Source: Paenibacillus sp. V4I3 (GTDB lineage Bacteria; Bacillota; Bacilli; Paenibacillales; NBRC-103111). From it: a stretch of 64,000 bases of DNA. The notes beneath the pieces were generated by a model. That model searched no databases. It was not told the DNA's origin and saw only the letters and a program-made list of their open reading frames with translations. This document shows, piece by piece, positions 46,273 to 55,753 of this stretch. Every line of letters begins with the position of its first letter. The first letter of the stretch is position 1. Position numbers and translations under genes: made by a program. The DNA lies in contig NZ_JAUSZA010000001.1 of assembly GCF_030817215.1 (NCBI RefSeq), positions 6,856,501-6,920,500 of the forward strand, in the 5' to 3' direction.

Positions 46273-46594
46273 CTACTTTGAACTGCCTTCAACTTCTTTT
46301 TTCCCCATTCGGGTTTCAATCCCAATCACAAGGGGAAGATGCGTGTTGCCGTGCAGATTGTCAAGCACATCCTTCCCCACCGCCAGAGGATTATTAAAAT
46401 AAATCTCTGTCGAAAAGTTTGGCCAGTTCGAGTATGCTCGTATCGCCTGTAATCTTATATAAGCTGCAGAGGGAATCAGCGATCCCTCCAAACTCATTCA
46501 CCGGATTTACCTTCGTACAGCGGAGAATCCCGTTTTCCTCGAATTCCAACGTATTGAGCGTAGTATTGGTTGAACGATAATAACGAAACCTCAA
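46273..46594 (-). pseudogene. Remnant of a GH127 beta-L-arabinofuranosidase gene
   Basis: One frame (46594 to 46394) reads NEFGGIADSLCSLYKITGD and LAKLFDRDLF. After a frameshift near 46400 another frame continues NPLAVGKDVLDNLHGNTHLP and LVIGIE. Together they match the central EFGGMNEVLADLYAITGD...DPLAEGxDxLxGLHANTQIPKVIG block of GH127 (DUF1680) enzymes. Only about 100 of roughly 640 residues remain. Its left part is fused directly to the end of the GH95 gene, which it overlaps by four bases. Confidence 0.65.
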
Positions 46595-48915
46595 TTCGCG
46601 GGCTTGGATTCTGCCTTAGCAAGTACATGAACCGCAGTCCCTGCCTCCGCCTCAAACGAATAGGTTGATGCGTCGAGTTGCGTTGGCTCATAAATCTCCC
46701 CTTCAATCCATAATTGGATGGGCAGATTGCAACGAATACGATACACCCCTTTATAATCTGGCTTCAGATCAGCATGCTGTAATTGACCGTCCTTCCATGC
46801 CATATCTACCGTTACCGCACCGCGGGCGCGAAGCCCCGTTACTTCACCATTGGACCATGCATTAGGGAGAGCTGGTAACAAATGAATGGCGTCAGCATGG
46901 CTTTGCAGCAGCATTTCCGCGATACCCGCAGTCCCGCCAAAATTGCCGTCTATCTGAAACGGCGGATGGTTATCGAGAAGGTTGGGCAATGTGGAGTGCT
47001 TCAAAAGGGCAGTTACATTTTCGTATGCTTCTTCCGCATCTCCCAGCCGAGCCCAAAAATTCACAATCCAGGCGCGACTCCAGCCTGTATGTCCGCCTCC
47101 GTTTGCAAGTCGTCTCTCAAGTGTCCGGCGAGCAGCAGCACTTAGGCTTGGTGTCTTCTCTGGAGTGATCTGTGTTCCCGGGTGTAAAGCGAACAAGTGT
47201 GAGATATGACGATGTCCTGGCTCCACTTCCTCATAATCTTCAATCCACTCCTGTATTTGTCCATGACGCCCAATCTGGGGCTGTGGCAGCTTATCCATTG
47301 TAAGTTTAAGCGTTGTCAAGAAGTCCATATCCGTCTCTAACTGTTCACCTGCCGCTAGACATGCGAGAAACAATTCGCGAGCAATCTGGCTATCCATGGA
47401 TGGCCCATAGCAAAGCACGCCCGTTTCCCCATTCGGCAATCTATATGTGTTTTCAGGTGAGACAGAGGGGCAAGTGACAAGCACTCCACTAGGAAGTTCG
47501 ACCATATAACCAACAAGAAAAGCAGCCGCTTCTTTCATCATCGGGTAAGCACGTTTCAGAAATGCCTCATTCCGCTCGAATTGATAATGTTCCCAAAGAT
47601 GCAGACATAACCATGCAAGACCTAGGGGCCAATATGTCGAGGGTAGATAAAGATCCTGCGGTGCGGTATCCGCCCAAATATCAGTATTATGATGGGCAGC
47701 ACTGCCACCGCAACCATACATGACTTGAGCGGTTCGGCGACCGTTTGGAATCATCCGTTCGATCAATTCAAAGAGAGGCTCATGGCATTCGGATAAATTG
47801 CAGATCTCAGCCGGCCAATAGTTCATTTGCGCATTAATGTTAATGGTAAATTTGCTGTCCCAGGCCGGTAACATATCCTTATTCCAAATCCCTTGCAAAT
47901 TCGCAGGTAAAGATCCTGGTCTGCTTGAAGCAATAAGCAGATAACGGCCATACTGAAAATATAAAGCTAGAAGTTCGGGGTCTTCAGCTCCAGCTTTCAT
48001 CCGTTCCAATCGTTTCGAGGTGTCTTGTTCCACAGCTTTGAATGCAGCATCAAGCCTTAACGACGTCCGCTGAAACAGTTTACAATAATCTTCAATGTGG
48101 GCTGTTAATAAGTCGATATACGTCCGTGAAGCAGCACGCTTGGCATTTGCAAACGATGCGGATTCAGGATCGGACTCTCGAAAATCCGTGGCGGCGGAAA
48201 TGACCAATGTGACGGCATCGGCATTGGTCACGACCAAGTGCTCCCCAATCGTACGCATTTGGCCTCCCTCTGGTTTGCACATCAACACACCGCAATAGTT
48301 AACACCTCCGCCACTATTGCCGCTCATTATGATCGAATTACCTTCTTCTGTGCGGATATGGTCTACGTATCGGAACCTTTCCCTTCCCATCCTTGCCGTA
48401 AAGGAAATTTGGCCCGGCGTATCAGCCGTCAATCGAATCACAATCGCGCCGTCCGGATAGCTCGCAAAGATCTTGCGACGATAATGAACCTTACCCGCCT
48501 TAAAGGAAATACTGACCACTGCTTCTGATAAATCGAGCTCCCGTTCATAATTGATGACTTGGTTATCGTCTAATGTTTGGAAATGAAGAAACAGATCGCC
48601 GAGCGGCACATAATGACGCTGGGTTTCAGGGATCGCAGTTAAGGCAAGCGAAGCGAGGGACTCGGCTTCTTTGAGCTTCCCCTCAAAAATGAGGTGGCGA
48701 ATTTCCGGAAGATGTGCCAAAGCATCCGGGTTATGCCGATCCCTTGGCCCTCCATACCATAAGGAATCTTCATTAAGCTGCAATCGTTCGGAGCATGGCC
48801 CTCCGAAAATCATAGCTCCCAGCCTTCCGTTGCCAATCGGAAATGCTTCGTCCCAATGCTTGGCTGGGGAGCGAAAAAATAGTCTTTCTTTGTACTCTAA
48901 ACGTGCTTCACTCAT
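46591..48915 (-). CDS. GH95 alpha-L-fucosidase/alpha-L-galactosidase (first copy)
   Basis: 774 residues, the usual GH95 size. The N-terminal beta domain starts LFFRSPAKHWDEAFPIGNGRLGAMIFGG with NEDSLWYGG. The helical barrel contains ANLQGIWNKDMLPAWDSKFT, NAQMNYWPAEICNLSECHEP, HISHLFALHPG and GGGHTGWSRAWIVNFWARL, then NHPPFQIDGNFGGTAG. No signal peptide, so it cleaves imported oligosaccharides, for example fucose or galactose side chains of xyloglucan or pectin. AAGGGG precedes the ATG. It follows an AraC gene by 41 bases and is probably co-transcribed with it. A related but distinct GH95 is at 58815-61187. Confidence 0.93.
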   Translation of the reverse strand: MSEARLEYKERLFFRSPAKHWDEAFPIGNGRLGAMIFGGPCSERLQLNEDSLWYGGPRDRHNPDALAHLPEIRHLIFEGKLKEAESLASLALTAIPETQRHYVPLGDLFLHFQTLDDNQVINYERELDLSEAVVSISFKAGKVHYRRKIFASYPDGAIVIRLTADTPGQISFTARMGRERFRYVDHIRTEEGNSIIMSGNSGGGVNYCGVLMCKPEGGQMRTIGEHLVVTNADAVTLVISAATDFRESDPESASFANAKRAASRTYIDLLTAHIEDYCKLFQRTSLRLDAAFKAVEQDTSKRLERMKAGAEDPELLALYFQYGRYLLIASSRPGSLPANLQGIWNKDMLPAWDSKFTININAQMNYWPAEICNLSECHEPLFELIERMIPNGRRTAQVMYGCGGSAAHHNTDIWADTAPQDLYLPSTYWPLGLAWLCLHLWEHYQFERNEAFLKRAYPMMKEAAAFLVGYMVELPSGVLVTCPSVSPENTYRLPNGETGVLCYGPSMDSQIARELFLACLAAGEQLETDMDFLTTLKLTMDKLPQPQIGRHGQIQEWIEDYEEVEPGHRHISHLFALHPGTQITPEKTPSLSAAARRTLERRLANGGGHTGWSRAWIVNFWARLGDAEEAYENVTALLKHSTLPNLLDNHPPFQIDGNFGGTAGIAEMLLQSHADAIHLLPALPNAWSNGEVTGLRARGAVTVDMAWKDGQLQHADLKPDYKGVYRIRCNLPIQLWIEGEIYEPTQLDASTYSFEAEAGTAVHVLAKAESKPAN

Positions 48916-48956
48916 GATGATTGCCCCTTCACTTTACAATCGTATTCTATTTTTAA

Positions 48957-49745
48957 TCAGCGCCTCTCAACAGACGCGCCTTCCATCTGCTTGTGAAACT
49001 TTCTTGGTGTAAAGCCCGTAATCTGCTTGAATTGACGGCAGAAGTGCTCCACATTGTTATACCCGCAGCGTAAAGCGACCTCCGCGATGGATAGAGAGCC
49101 GTGCAACAAATATTCCTTGGCTTGGCGGATGCGGCTTGTAATCACGTCATCCATACAAGAAATCCCGAAAGTCTTCTTGTAAATTGTCTGCAAATACCCA
49201 GGACTGATGCGGATAGAGTCGGCCATTCTAGGAACCGCCCAGTCCTGGCTAGGATTACTGTAAATGGCGGTCCGAAGCGATAACAAGTTGTAGTATTTGG
49301 GCGTAATTACTTCTTGAAAGTAAGATTCCAGCAGCTTGTTAAACAGGGTTCTCAGTAAGCAGTCAATGGATGATTCTTTATAATCTTTTTGAAAAGAGTG
49401 TTCGCTGACGAGAAGTTGGAATATTTTGTGGCAGTATTCAGGGTCATTCAATGAAAATGGCACTCCGAATGGAAGCGATGTTTCCGTAACATACGATTCG
49501 TTGGATTCGAAACGAATCCAGTCGTTCTTATATTGTTCCGCGCAGGCCCGGTAATAAATTTTTTGATGGGGATGGTATAAAACTCCACTGTGTGCTGGGT
49601 ACTCCTTCAATTCTTCATTGACCCAGAACAGGGCAGGTGTATGGGTCACGACAAGCAGCCAACAGTTATGGCCCTCAGGGATATCGAACACAAAATTGCT
49701 TGCGTGCGCGGCATCATATTCAACATAGAAAATGTTGGTCATCAT
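48957..49745 (-). CDS. AraC-family transcriptional regulator upstream of GH95
   Basis: 262 residues. An N-terminal cupin-like domain (about 1-140) precedes the double helix-turn-helix (about 160-255) with IAEVALRCGYNNVEHFCRQFKQ and TGFTPRKFHK. GGAGG lies just before the two start methionines. It probably regulates itself and the GH95 gene behind it. A promoter that overlaps a 20-base perfect dyad lies 47-75 bases upstream. Confidence 0.9.
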   Translation of the reverse strand: MMTNIFYVEYDAAHASNFVFDIPEGHNCWLLVVTHTPALFWVNEELKEYPAHSGVLYHPHQKIYYRACAEQYKNDWIRFESNESYVTETSLPFGVPFSLNDPEYCHKIFQLLVSEHSFQKDYKESSIDCLLRTLFNKLLESYFQEVITPKYYNLLSLRTAIYSNPSQDWAVPRMADSIRISPGYLQTIYKKTFGISCMDDVITSRIRQAKEYLLHGSLSIAEVALRCGYNNVEHFCRQFKQITGFTPRKFHKQMEGASVERR

Positions 49746-49791
49746 GATCCTCCAGTATCAAAAAAATGACAATACATCAATTATTTTTATT

Positions 49792-49820
49792 AGCATATAT
49801 GACTGTTTGAAAACAGTCAA
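49792..49820 (-). promoter_or_regulatory. Promoter with overlapping dyad operator before the AraC-GH95 genes
   Basis: On the minus strand TTGACT (49815-49820), 17 bases and TATGCT (49792-49797) form a sigma-A promoter. The palindrome TGACTGTTTGAAAACAGTCA at 49800-49819 has perfect nine-base arms and fills the spacer and -35 box. A repressor bound there would block the promoter. Confidence 0.65.
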
Positions 49821-49972
49821 CGAAGCAACACCATCATCGTGAGCGTCCAAAGCAGTGATAGTAATGAAACGTCATCCGATTCCGCAATCGTTAAAGAGAC
49901 CTTGGTTGAAAACCAAGGTCGTCTCGTAAGCTTGGTCGTAAACCTCGTTAACGCCAAAGGCGGTCTTTACCT

Positions 49973-50077
49973 TCACGAACATCGACCGCTTATTGAAATG
50001 AGAAGTTTGCCGTTTTTTTGAACCTCAATGTCACCCTCTTTGGAGATCAGGATATAGCTGCCGAATTCCAGTTTCAT
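49973..50077 (-). pseudogene. Short truncated gene start after the carboxylesterase
   Basis: An excellent ribosome binding site (AGGGGAGG) lies seven bases before an ATG at 50077, which reads MKLEFGSYILISKEGDI for 34 codons to a stop. A second frame continues sensibly as FVKVKTAFGVNEVYDQAYET before another stop near 49855. This looks like the first 80-100 codons of a larger gene that has decayed. I do not recognise the family. The gene starts 17 bases after the carboxylesterase stop. The rest of 49821-50094 shows nothing else. Confidence 0.45.
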
Positions 50078-50094
50078 GGAACTTCCTCCCCTAG

Positions 50095-51645
50095 TCAATC
50101 TATCCTACCGTATACGAATTCAACGGATTTTCTCTTGAAATATTGTCTCACGAGAAGCTGCATCATATCGCTGGGTTGTTCCCTGGAAAACTCGGCTTGA
50201 TCCACGAATCGCATGCCGTACGGTGCCTTTGGCGTATAAGGCTCCCACCGTGGCAAGTCCTCTCCCGTAGAATCTTTGCCGTTCGGATCTCCACAACGAA
50301 TGAAGTTCGCCCAGTAATTGCACATTTGGCGGGCAAGATCGTAATGTTTGCCGACGAACGGCCTCCAGCATTTGGCGAGGGTCTCGAAGAAGAACCAGAG
50401 ATCCACCGAGTGGAACGTTCCAGGGTTATCCCAACCCGGGATTCCTGCATCGAAATTGTAATAGTAAAGCGGGAGATTGGCGCCGGTATCCGCATTGGCC
50501 TGTCCGGCAATCCGTATCGCGTATTCGATGCCACTTACCGAAGCTTTTTTCAAGACCTCATCGAAGTTGCCTGACGGAAATCCGCAAACCTCAAGAAATT
50601 CATTAGCATCGTCGCCGAATAAGTTGACGGCCAAGTTCTTGATTTCGTCCAGCGAATCGGCCTCCGGAGCACTGAAAAACTCGGATGACGTATGGCCGAA
50701 CATCACCGGTACCTGCAAGCGCTTGTTTTGAAGGAACAATTCGAACGCGCCGCCAACACTGAACTTATTGTCGACGACGGTGCCCCAGAACGCCTTGTAC
50801 TTCAGCATCTTGTCTCGGAGAGAAACCGCATCCAGCTTCCGGGCTTCCGCAAGCGAGGAAATGCCGAGAAATTCGAAGAATTGAACGCCTTCCTGTTCGG
50901 CTTCCGTGATATCGCGCAGAAACCTGGGCGTGCGGACTCCTGGGTAGAGCTCCGTGAATACCCCGCTCTGCACGATCGCTCTCTGAAAGAGGCCGTTGTT
51001 CTGCGGTGAAGTAAGCTGGCTCATGACGCTTCCGCCGCCGGCAGATTGTCCGCCGATGGTGATGTTCTCCGGATCGCCGCCGAAAGCAGCGATATTGCGT
51101 TTGACCCATCTTGTAGCAGCTTGTTGGTCGAGGTGGCCGAAGTTCGCGGGAGTTTCCGGCGATTCCGCCGTGATTTCAGGGTGGCATAGAAATCCGAACA
51201 CGTTCAGACGATAGTTGATCGTAACCACGACGATGCCTCTTCGGGCGATGCGTTCCCCGTCAAACTCCATCTCGGCCGTATGACCGACCTGCAGGCCTCC
51301 TCCGAAATACCATACGTACACCGGCAGCTTTTCATCGGCACGGTTAGCCGGGGTCCACACGTTAAGGTAGAGGCAGTCCTCGTCCATGGCGATGTCCGGT
51401 TCCACGGCCCATTCCCGGGTATAAATATTGTTGTCGTCGATTTCTTGTCTGGCCTGCATCGAGACAGGCGCGAATTCGTACGCGTTGAGCACGCCCTCCC
51501 AGTCTTTGACGGGCTGCGGAGCACGCCAGCGGTTCTCTCCTACGGGCGGAGCGGCAAACGGGATCCCTTTGAAACTTGTGATCCTGGGGTCGGCTGCCGG
51601 CAACCCTTGTACCAATCCGTTTTCAACGTTTACGACTCTAAGCAT
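50095..51645 (-). CDS. Type-B carboxylesterase, para-nitrobenzyl esterase-like
   Basis: 516 residues of the alpha/beta-hydrolase carboxylesterase family. DEDCLYLNVWTP is the family signature, the nucleophile is Ser201 in IGGQSAGGGSV, and GTFHSVDLWFFFETL contains the likely catalytic His. YFGGGLQVG forms the oxyanion hole. No signal peptide. It hydrolyses esters in the cytoplasm, in this setting possibly acetyl or feruloyl groups, but the family is broad. AAAGGAG precedes the ATG. A strong terminator at 51741-51797 separates it from the importer. Confidence 0.92.
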   Translation of the reverse strand: MLRVVNVENGLVQGLPAADPRITSFKGIPFAAPPVGENRWRAPQPVKDWEGVLNAYEFAPVSMQARQEIDDNNIYTREWAVEPDIAMDEDCLYLNVWTPANRADEKLPVYVWYFGGGLQVGHTAEMEFDGERIARRGIVVVTINYRLNVFGFLCHPEITAESPETPANFGHLDQQAATRWVKRNIAAFGGDPENITIGGQSAGGGSVMSQLTSPQNNGLFQRAIVQSGVFTELYPGVRTPRFLRDITEAEQEGVQFFEFLGISSLAEARKLDAVSLRDKMLKYKAFWGTVVDNKFSVGGAFELFLQNKRLQVPVMFGHTSSEFFSAPEADSLDEIKNLAVNLFGDDANEFLEVCGFPSGNFDEVLKKASVSGIEYAIRIAGQANADTGANLPLYYYNFDAGIPGWDNPGTFHSVDLWFFFETLAKCWRPFVGKHYDLARQMCNYWANFIRCGDPNGKDSTGEDLPRWEPYTPKAPYGMRFVDQAEFSREQPSDMMQLLVRQYFKRKSVEFVYGRID

Positions 51646-51740
51646 GCTTGATTTCTCCTTTCATTAAGCAAACTCGTTCCACGAAAGCGTTCAACAAGGG
51701 TCTGTAATAGATCATCGACAGACTGTGTATTTGTCTAGAA

Positions 51741-51797
51741 TCAGAAAATGAATGAGGGATATATAAGATCATACATATCCCTCATTCATAAAAAAAT
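51741..51797. terminator. Strong hairpin terminator after the importer operon, probably bidirectional
   Basis: Fourteen-base perfect arms TGAATGAGGGATAT (51749-51762) and ATATCCCTCATTCA (51775-51788) around a 12-base loop, with T-rich sequence on the minus-strand side (CATTTTCTG) and A-rich bases on the other. It lies just after the restored end of the binding-protein gene. Confidence 0.8.
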
Positions 51798-51805
51798 TAT
51801 TATTT

Positions 51806-53606
51806 TTACTTTTTAGCTAATGCATCGGCACGCATTTTAATAATCTTTTGCGCTTTTTCCGTATCCACAGCAACTACATCATTCCAGCCGAGGCCTATCA
51901 CATCTTTCTTCATCATTTCCCAAAGCTTGTCGAACTCTGCTTGATTCTTTGCGAATACCATTTTCCAGAGATGTGTTCTTTACATAGTCAGAAATCTGGC
52001 TGCGTTTATTTTTAATATCTGATGAATCGCTTCCTAAACTTGTATTGATATTGGGGACGATATCGATCATCTTATGTTTCAAGTAGTAATCTGTTGCGTT
52101 TTCTGCATTATAAGTGTTCTGCCAATCCGTCGTTAGCGCTGTCTTGTTCGCTTCAATTGTTGGGCTCCAGTAATTGCTGTTATAGAACTCCCCTGTCTTT
52201 GGATCTTTGGCAAAATCGCTAATGATCATCGTGTTGAGCTTACTTTGTCCGTCCTGGTATCCGCCGCCTCCGTACTCTTCCGGAACAGGTGTATTTTTCT
52301 GGAATGCGGTTTGACCCACTTCGGTCAGCTTAAACTTGCCGTCTGCCGTCTTTTCGTAGTTGAAGCCTTCAAATCCATTCACATAGTAACGCAGGCCTTC
52401 AGGAGAAGTAGTCCAATCCATGAATTCCATGATCCGATCGGGATCATTGGCTTTGGAACCGATAGCAAAAACTCTTCCATTGCCGTAATAAGCATCGCTT
52501 GCCTGAATAATGTGCGTGTCAGCGATCGGAACAGCAACATTCCCGTCACCTTTTTTACCTCTTTCAATTGAATTGTAGAACCCTGTTTCCCATGAATACC
52601 ACAAGAGAAGTACCTGCTTGTTGGTCAGCTTTTCGGAAACTTTGTTCCAATCCTGGGTTGGTGAGTCAGGGTCAACCAAACCCATCTGATTTGCTTTAAA
52701 ATAGAATTGCAGAATCTTCTTGTACATACTGTTGTCATCGATGAGCGGAACGATGTCGCCTTTTGCATTCAACTGGATGGTGGTGGTTCCTTCTGGCTGC
52801 TCATAACCGTACCAATTGCCTAACCAGCGTGCATTTTCCATAGTGCCTCTGCTGTCCCAATCCTTCCACAAGGTGATCGGAGCGATCGGTTTACCGTCCG
52901 GAGTCTTGGGATATTTCTCATGCATTTGCTTCAGTACATTTAAAAGATCATCCAAATTGTTCAGCTTGGGAGCCCCAACTCCCTTGAAATAATCCCAAGG
53001 CATTATTGGGCTTGAGTAAGGGGTTTGTTCCGAGAATGTCGTTGGAGAAGTATCTGCCTCAAAAGTCGGCAAAGCATAAATCTTGCCATCCGGATTTACT
53101 TTTTGAAATGCTGCATTGAAAGGTTTGAAATGATTATCCACATATTTGGACAGGTTCTGCGTATTCTTGATCTTATCCGTGAGATCCATAATCAGACCGG
53201 CTGGAATTAATTCTTCTAACTGACTGTTATTGACGATCAGGAGATCGCCCAAATTTCCTGCTGCCGATCTTGTCTTGTATAGCTGATCGCCGGCAACCTG
53301 CGGAGCAAGAATGTTCAATGTGATATTGAACTTATCCTTAATAAGCTTTCCATACCACCCTTTCTGCTCGCCTTGATAATTTGCTGCATTGTCAAAAACG
53401 GTAATGGTCAGCGGTTTACTGTGATCTATCGCTGTACTAGCCTTGGATATAGCTCCAGTACCGGAGTCTGGTGACTTACTTGGTGCCGTTGATGCAGCCT
53501 TATTGTTAGATTCGCCTCCACAGCCGGTCAATGCTACAGAAACCATGAAGAGGCAAGCAAACAACATCAACATCGATTTTTTCACTGCTTTACTCCGCTT
53601 ACTCAT
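51806..53606 (-). CDS. Lipoprotein sugar-binding protein, frameshifted near the C-terminus
   Basis: The ATG at 53606 follows GGGGGG. The signal peptide ends in VALTGC with Cys29 as lipidation site. The solute-binding domain is intact to about residue 545. Near 51965-51976 one extra base shifts the frame, so the literal protein ends at 51879 with a nonsense tail. In the other frame the natural ending continues as AKNQAEFDKLWEMMKKDVIG and finishes DALAKK at 51806, giving 599 residues. That ending (EFDKLWEMM...GW) is typical of this family. The frameshift is real or a sequencing error; I cannot tell. Genes for its two permeases precede it. The ligand is probably an oligosaccharide cleaved by the GH2, GH95 and GH43 enzymes. 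Confidence 0.85.
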
Positions 53607-53649
53607 GTTCAACCCCCCATATTCTTTCAATTTATTATAACGGTGTAAG

Positions 53650-54618
53650 TTATCCCTTCACTGCACCGATCATAATCCCCTTTACAAAAAATCTTTGGAA
53701 AATCGGATAAACCAACAAAATAGGCGCTACAACAATAATGGTCACCGTCATTCGAATTGAAGTAGTGGTTTGCTTTGTTGCCAGACTTGTTATGGCTGTC
53801 GAACCGGCATTCTGCAGGTTTACCATGCTGGATATGGAACTTGCCTGATTAATATAGTTATATAGAATAAACTGCAAGCTATATAGTTTGCTCTCCGTAA
53901 CCAACAACAACGTATCCTGGAAGGAATTCCACTGATCCACTGCCGCGAATATGGCAACCGTAGCCAATATGGGCTTACAGATGGGCAACATGATTTTGAA
54001 AAAAAGGGTCATGGTCCCGGCCCCGTCGATACTTGCCGCATGTTGCAATTCCTTCGGCGTTGATTCCACGAAAGTCTTTACAAGAATGATGAAAAACGGA
54101 GCTACGATTGTCGGCAGAATATAGGCCAAAAAATTGTTTGTCAGATGCAAAGACCTCATTGTCAAATACCACGGAATAACCCCGGCATTAAAAAACATGG
54201 TTAAAACCGTATAGCGATACCAAAATTTTCTCCTCCACATATCCTCCTGGGTAAACATGAATCCCAAAAAGGCGGAAGCCCCTACCGTTAAAGTGGTTCC
54301 GATCACGGTCCTTCCTACAGATACAACGGCTGCATCCCACAACCCCGGTATTTTAACCACATCCACGTAGTTATGGAATTGGATTTGCATCGGGTAAAAG
54401 ATAACATCACCTTTGGCACTGATATCGTTTGCACTTATCGTATTAATAATGATCGAGTAAAATGGATATACACAAATAAGCGCATACAGGGAAAACAGGA
54501 AATATATTAAAACAGTCATCATTTTGTCTGTTGGGCTGACCTGGACTTTAATTTTTCTAGTGAGATGGCTGCCAGGCACTTTATCATTCGGCGCCAGACC
54601 TACTGCTGTATCACTCAT
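53650..54618 (-). CDS. CUT1 sugar ABC permease, YtcP/MalG type
   Basis: 322 residues, six predicted helices, EAA loop at KELQHAASIDGAGTMTLFF and C-terminus VKGIMIGAVKG. GGAGAG precedes the ATG. Its start overlaps the stop of the upstream permease gene by four bases (ATGA), so the two are coupled. It has a longer cytoplasmic N-terminus than the other three YtcP-type proteins in the window. Confidence 0.92.
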   Translation of the reverse strand: MSDTAVGLAPNDKVPGSHLTRKIKVQVSPTDKMMTVLIYFLFSLYALICVYPFYSIIINTISANDISAKGDVIFYPMQIQFHNYVDVVKIPGLWDAAVVSVGRTVIGTTLTVGASAFLGFMFTQEDMWRRKFWYRYTVLTMFFNAGVIPWYLTMRSLHLTNNFLAYILPTIVAPFFIILVKTFVESTPKELQHAASIDGAGTMTLFFKIMLPICKPILATVAIFAAVDQWNSFQDTLLLVTESKLYSLQFILYNYINQASSISSMVNLQNAGSTAITSLATKQTTTSIRMTVTIIVVAPILLVYPIFQRFFVKGIMIGAVKG

Positions 54619-55538
54619 ACAATACTCTCTCCTCTTAGTCTTTTTGATAGTCCGTTTACAGAAAAGAGAAGTACAACACTAATCAAGCTCTTTAGCATAC
54701 TGATCGCGACGGACACGGAATAGCTGCCGCCCCCCATTGCCAGGTTGTAAACATATAAGTCTAAAGCCTGTATGGAATCCTTGTTAAATGCATTTTGAAA
54801 TACGAAATATTGCTCCAAGCCATTATTCAGAAAACTCGCAATTTGCAGCATCAACAAAACAAAATAGGTCGGCACCATACTCGGCAATACGACATGCCAG
54901 ATCACCCGCATTCTTGTCGCGCCGTCTACATAGGCCGCTTCATATAGAGAATCATCTATACTCATAATCGCCGCTATATACAATATGGCTGACCAACCCA
55001 ATGTTTTCCAAGTCGTCCACATCCACATCATAATCCAAACATGGTCGGAGTTTTGAAGAAGTAATACCGGGGAATCGATAAATCCAAGTTGTTTCAAAAG
55101 GCCGTTGACTATACCTTCACTAGAGAACATTGAAAATGCCAGTGAATAGACCAATACCCAGCTGATGAAGTTCGGCAAGGTTGTTACCGTCTGTATAAAC
55201 CTCCGGAAACGTACGGATTTGATCTCAGTCAGGAATATGGCAAAAATCATTGGAAGCCAGGAAAATAGCAGATTCAAGCCACTCATCCCAAACGTGTTCT
55301 TGAGTATTTGAAGCGTTTGATCGATCTTTACTTGGTTTTCGACCAAGGTATGAAACCACTTCAGACCAACAAACGGCGATTGGGACAGCGGAATCGGCGG
55401 CGTATAGTCAAAGAATGCATAAACCCAACCATATAGCGGGTAATATGCAAAGATACCAAGTAAAACCATAAAAGGCATAATAAAGAGGAATTTCATTATT
55501 GAGATGCTTTTCTTGCTATATTTTTCTATTCGTACCAT
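54615..55538 (-). CDS. CUT1 sugar ABC permease, LplB type
   Basis: 307 residues, six predicted helices, with YYPLYGWVYAFFDYTP near the N-terminus and EAA loop SLYEAAYVDGATRMRVIW. AGGGGG precedes the ATG. First gene of the permease-permease-binding protein operon, behind a clear promoter and a perfect cre. Confidence 0.92.
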   Translation of the reverse strand: MVRIEKYSKKSISIMKFLFIMPFMVLLGIFAYYPLYGWVYAFFDYTPPIPLSQSPFVGLKWFHTLVENQVKIDQTLQILKNTFGMSGLNLLFSWLPMIFAIFLTEIKSVRFRRFIQTVTTLPNFISWVLVYSLAFSMFSSEGIVNGLLKQLGFIDSPVLLLQNSDHVWIMMWMWTTWKTLGWSAILYIAAIMSIDDSLYEAAYVDGATRMRVIWHVVLPSMVPTYFVLLMLQIASFLNNGLEQYFVFQNAFNKDSIQALDLYVYNLAMGGGSYSVSVAISMLKSLISVVLLFSVNGLSKRLRGESIV

Positions 55539-55674
55539 GTCATGCCCCCTATTTTATATTCAACGTATTTATTGACAAATAACGATATCCCAAAAAAATA
55601 TGAAGTGCCGAAATGGCAGTTTCACTCTACTCCAGCGCAAAAGGTCATGGATGAATTTGAGGACGTCCCTTGTG

Positions 55675-55690
55675 TTGATAGCGTTTTCAT
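55675..55690 (-). promoter_or_regulatory. cre site before the importer operon
   Basis: On the minus strand it reads ATGAAAACGCTATCAA, a perfect cre. It lies about 18-33 bases after the TATAAT box of the promoter at 55708-55736, in the position for a CcpA roadblock. Confidence 0.75.
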
Positions 55691-55707
55691 TCGGTTTCAT
55701 TAAAACT

Positions 55708-55736
55708 ATTATAAGATATCATTTTTTTCAAAACAA
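55708..55736 (-). promoter_or_regulatory. Promoter of the importer operon
   Basis: On the minus strand TTGTTT (55731-55736), 17 bases, and a perfect TATAAT (55708-55713). It lies 170 bases before the LplB start, so the leader is long. Confidence 0.6.
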
Positions 55737-55753
55737 TGACCTATTCTCATCGA

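Larger units (their letters stand above)
45383..46590. other. Decayed inter-module region
   Basis: About 1.2 kb with no intact gene. From left to right it holds the AT-rich upstream region of the membrane-bound regulator, a DHA2 transporter fragment, a strong terminator with the conserved 3' module, a 12-base inverted repeat (46171-46182 and 46206-46217) and a GH127 remnant. Confidence 0.6.
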
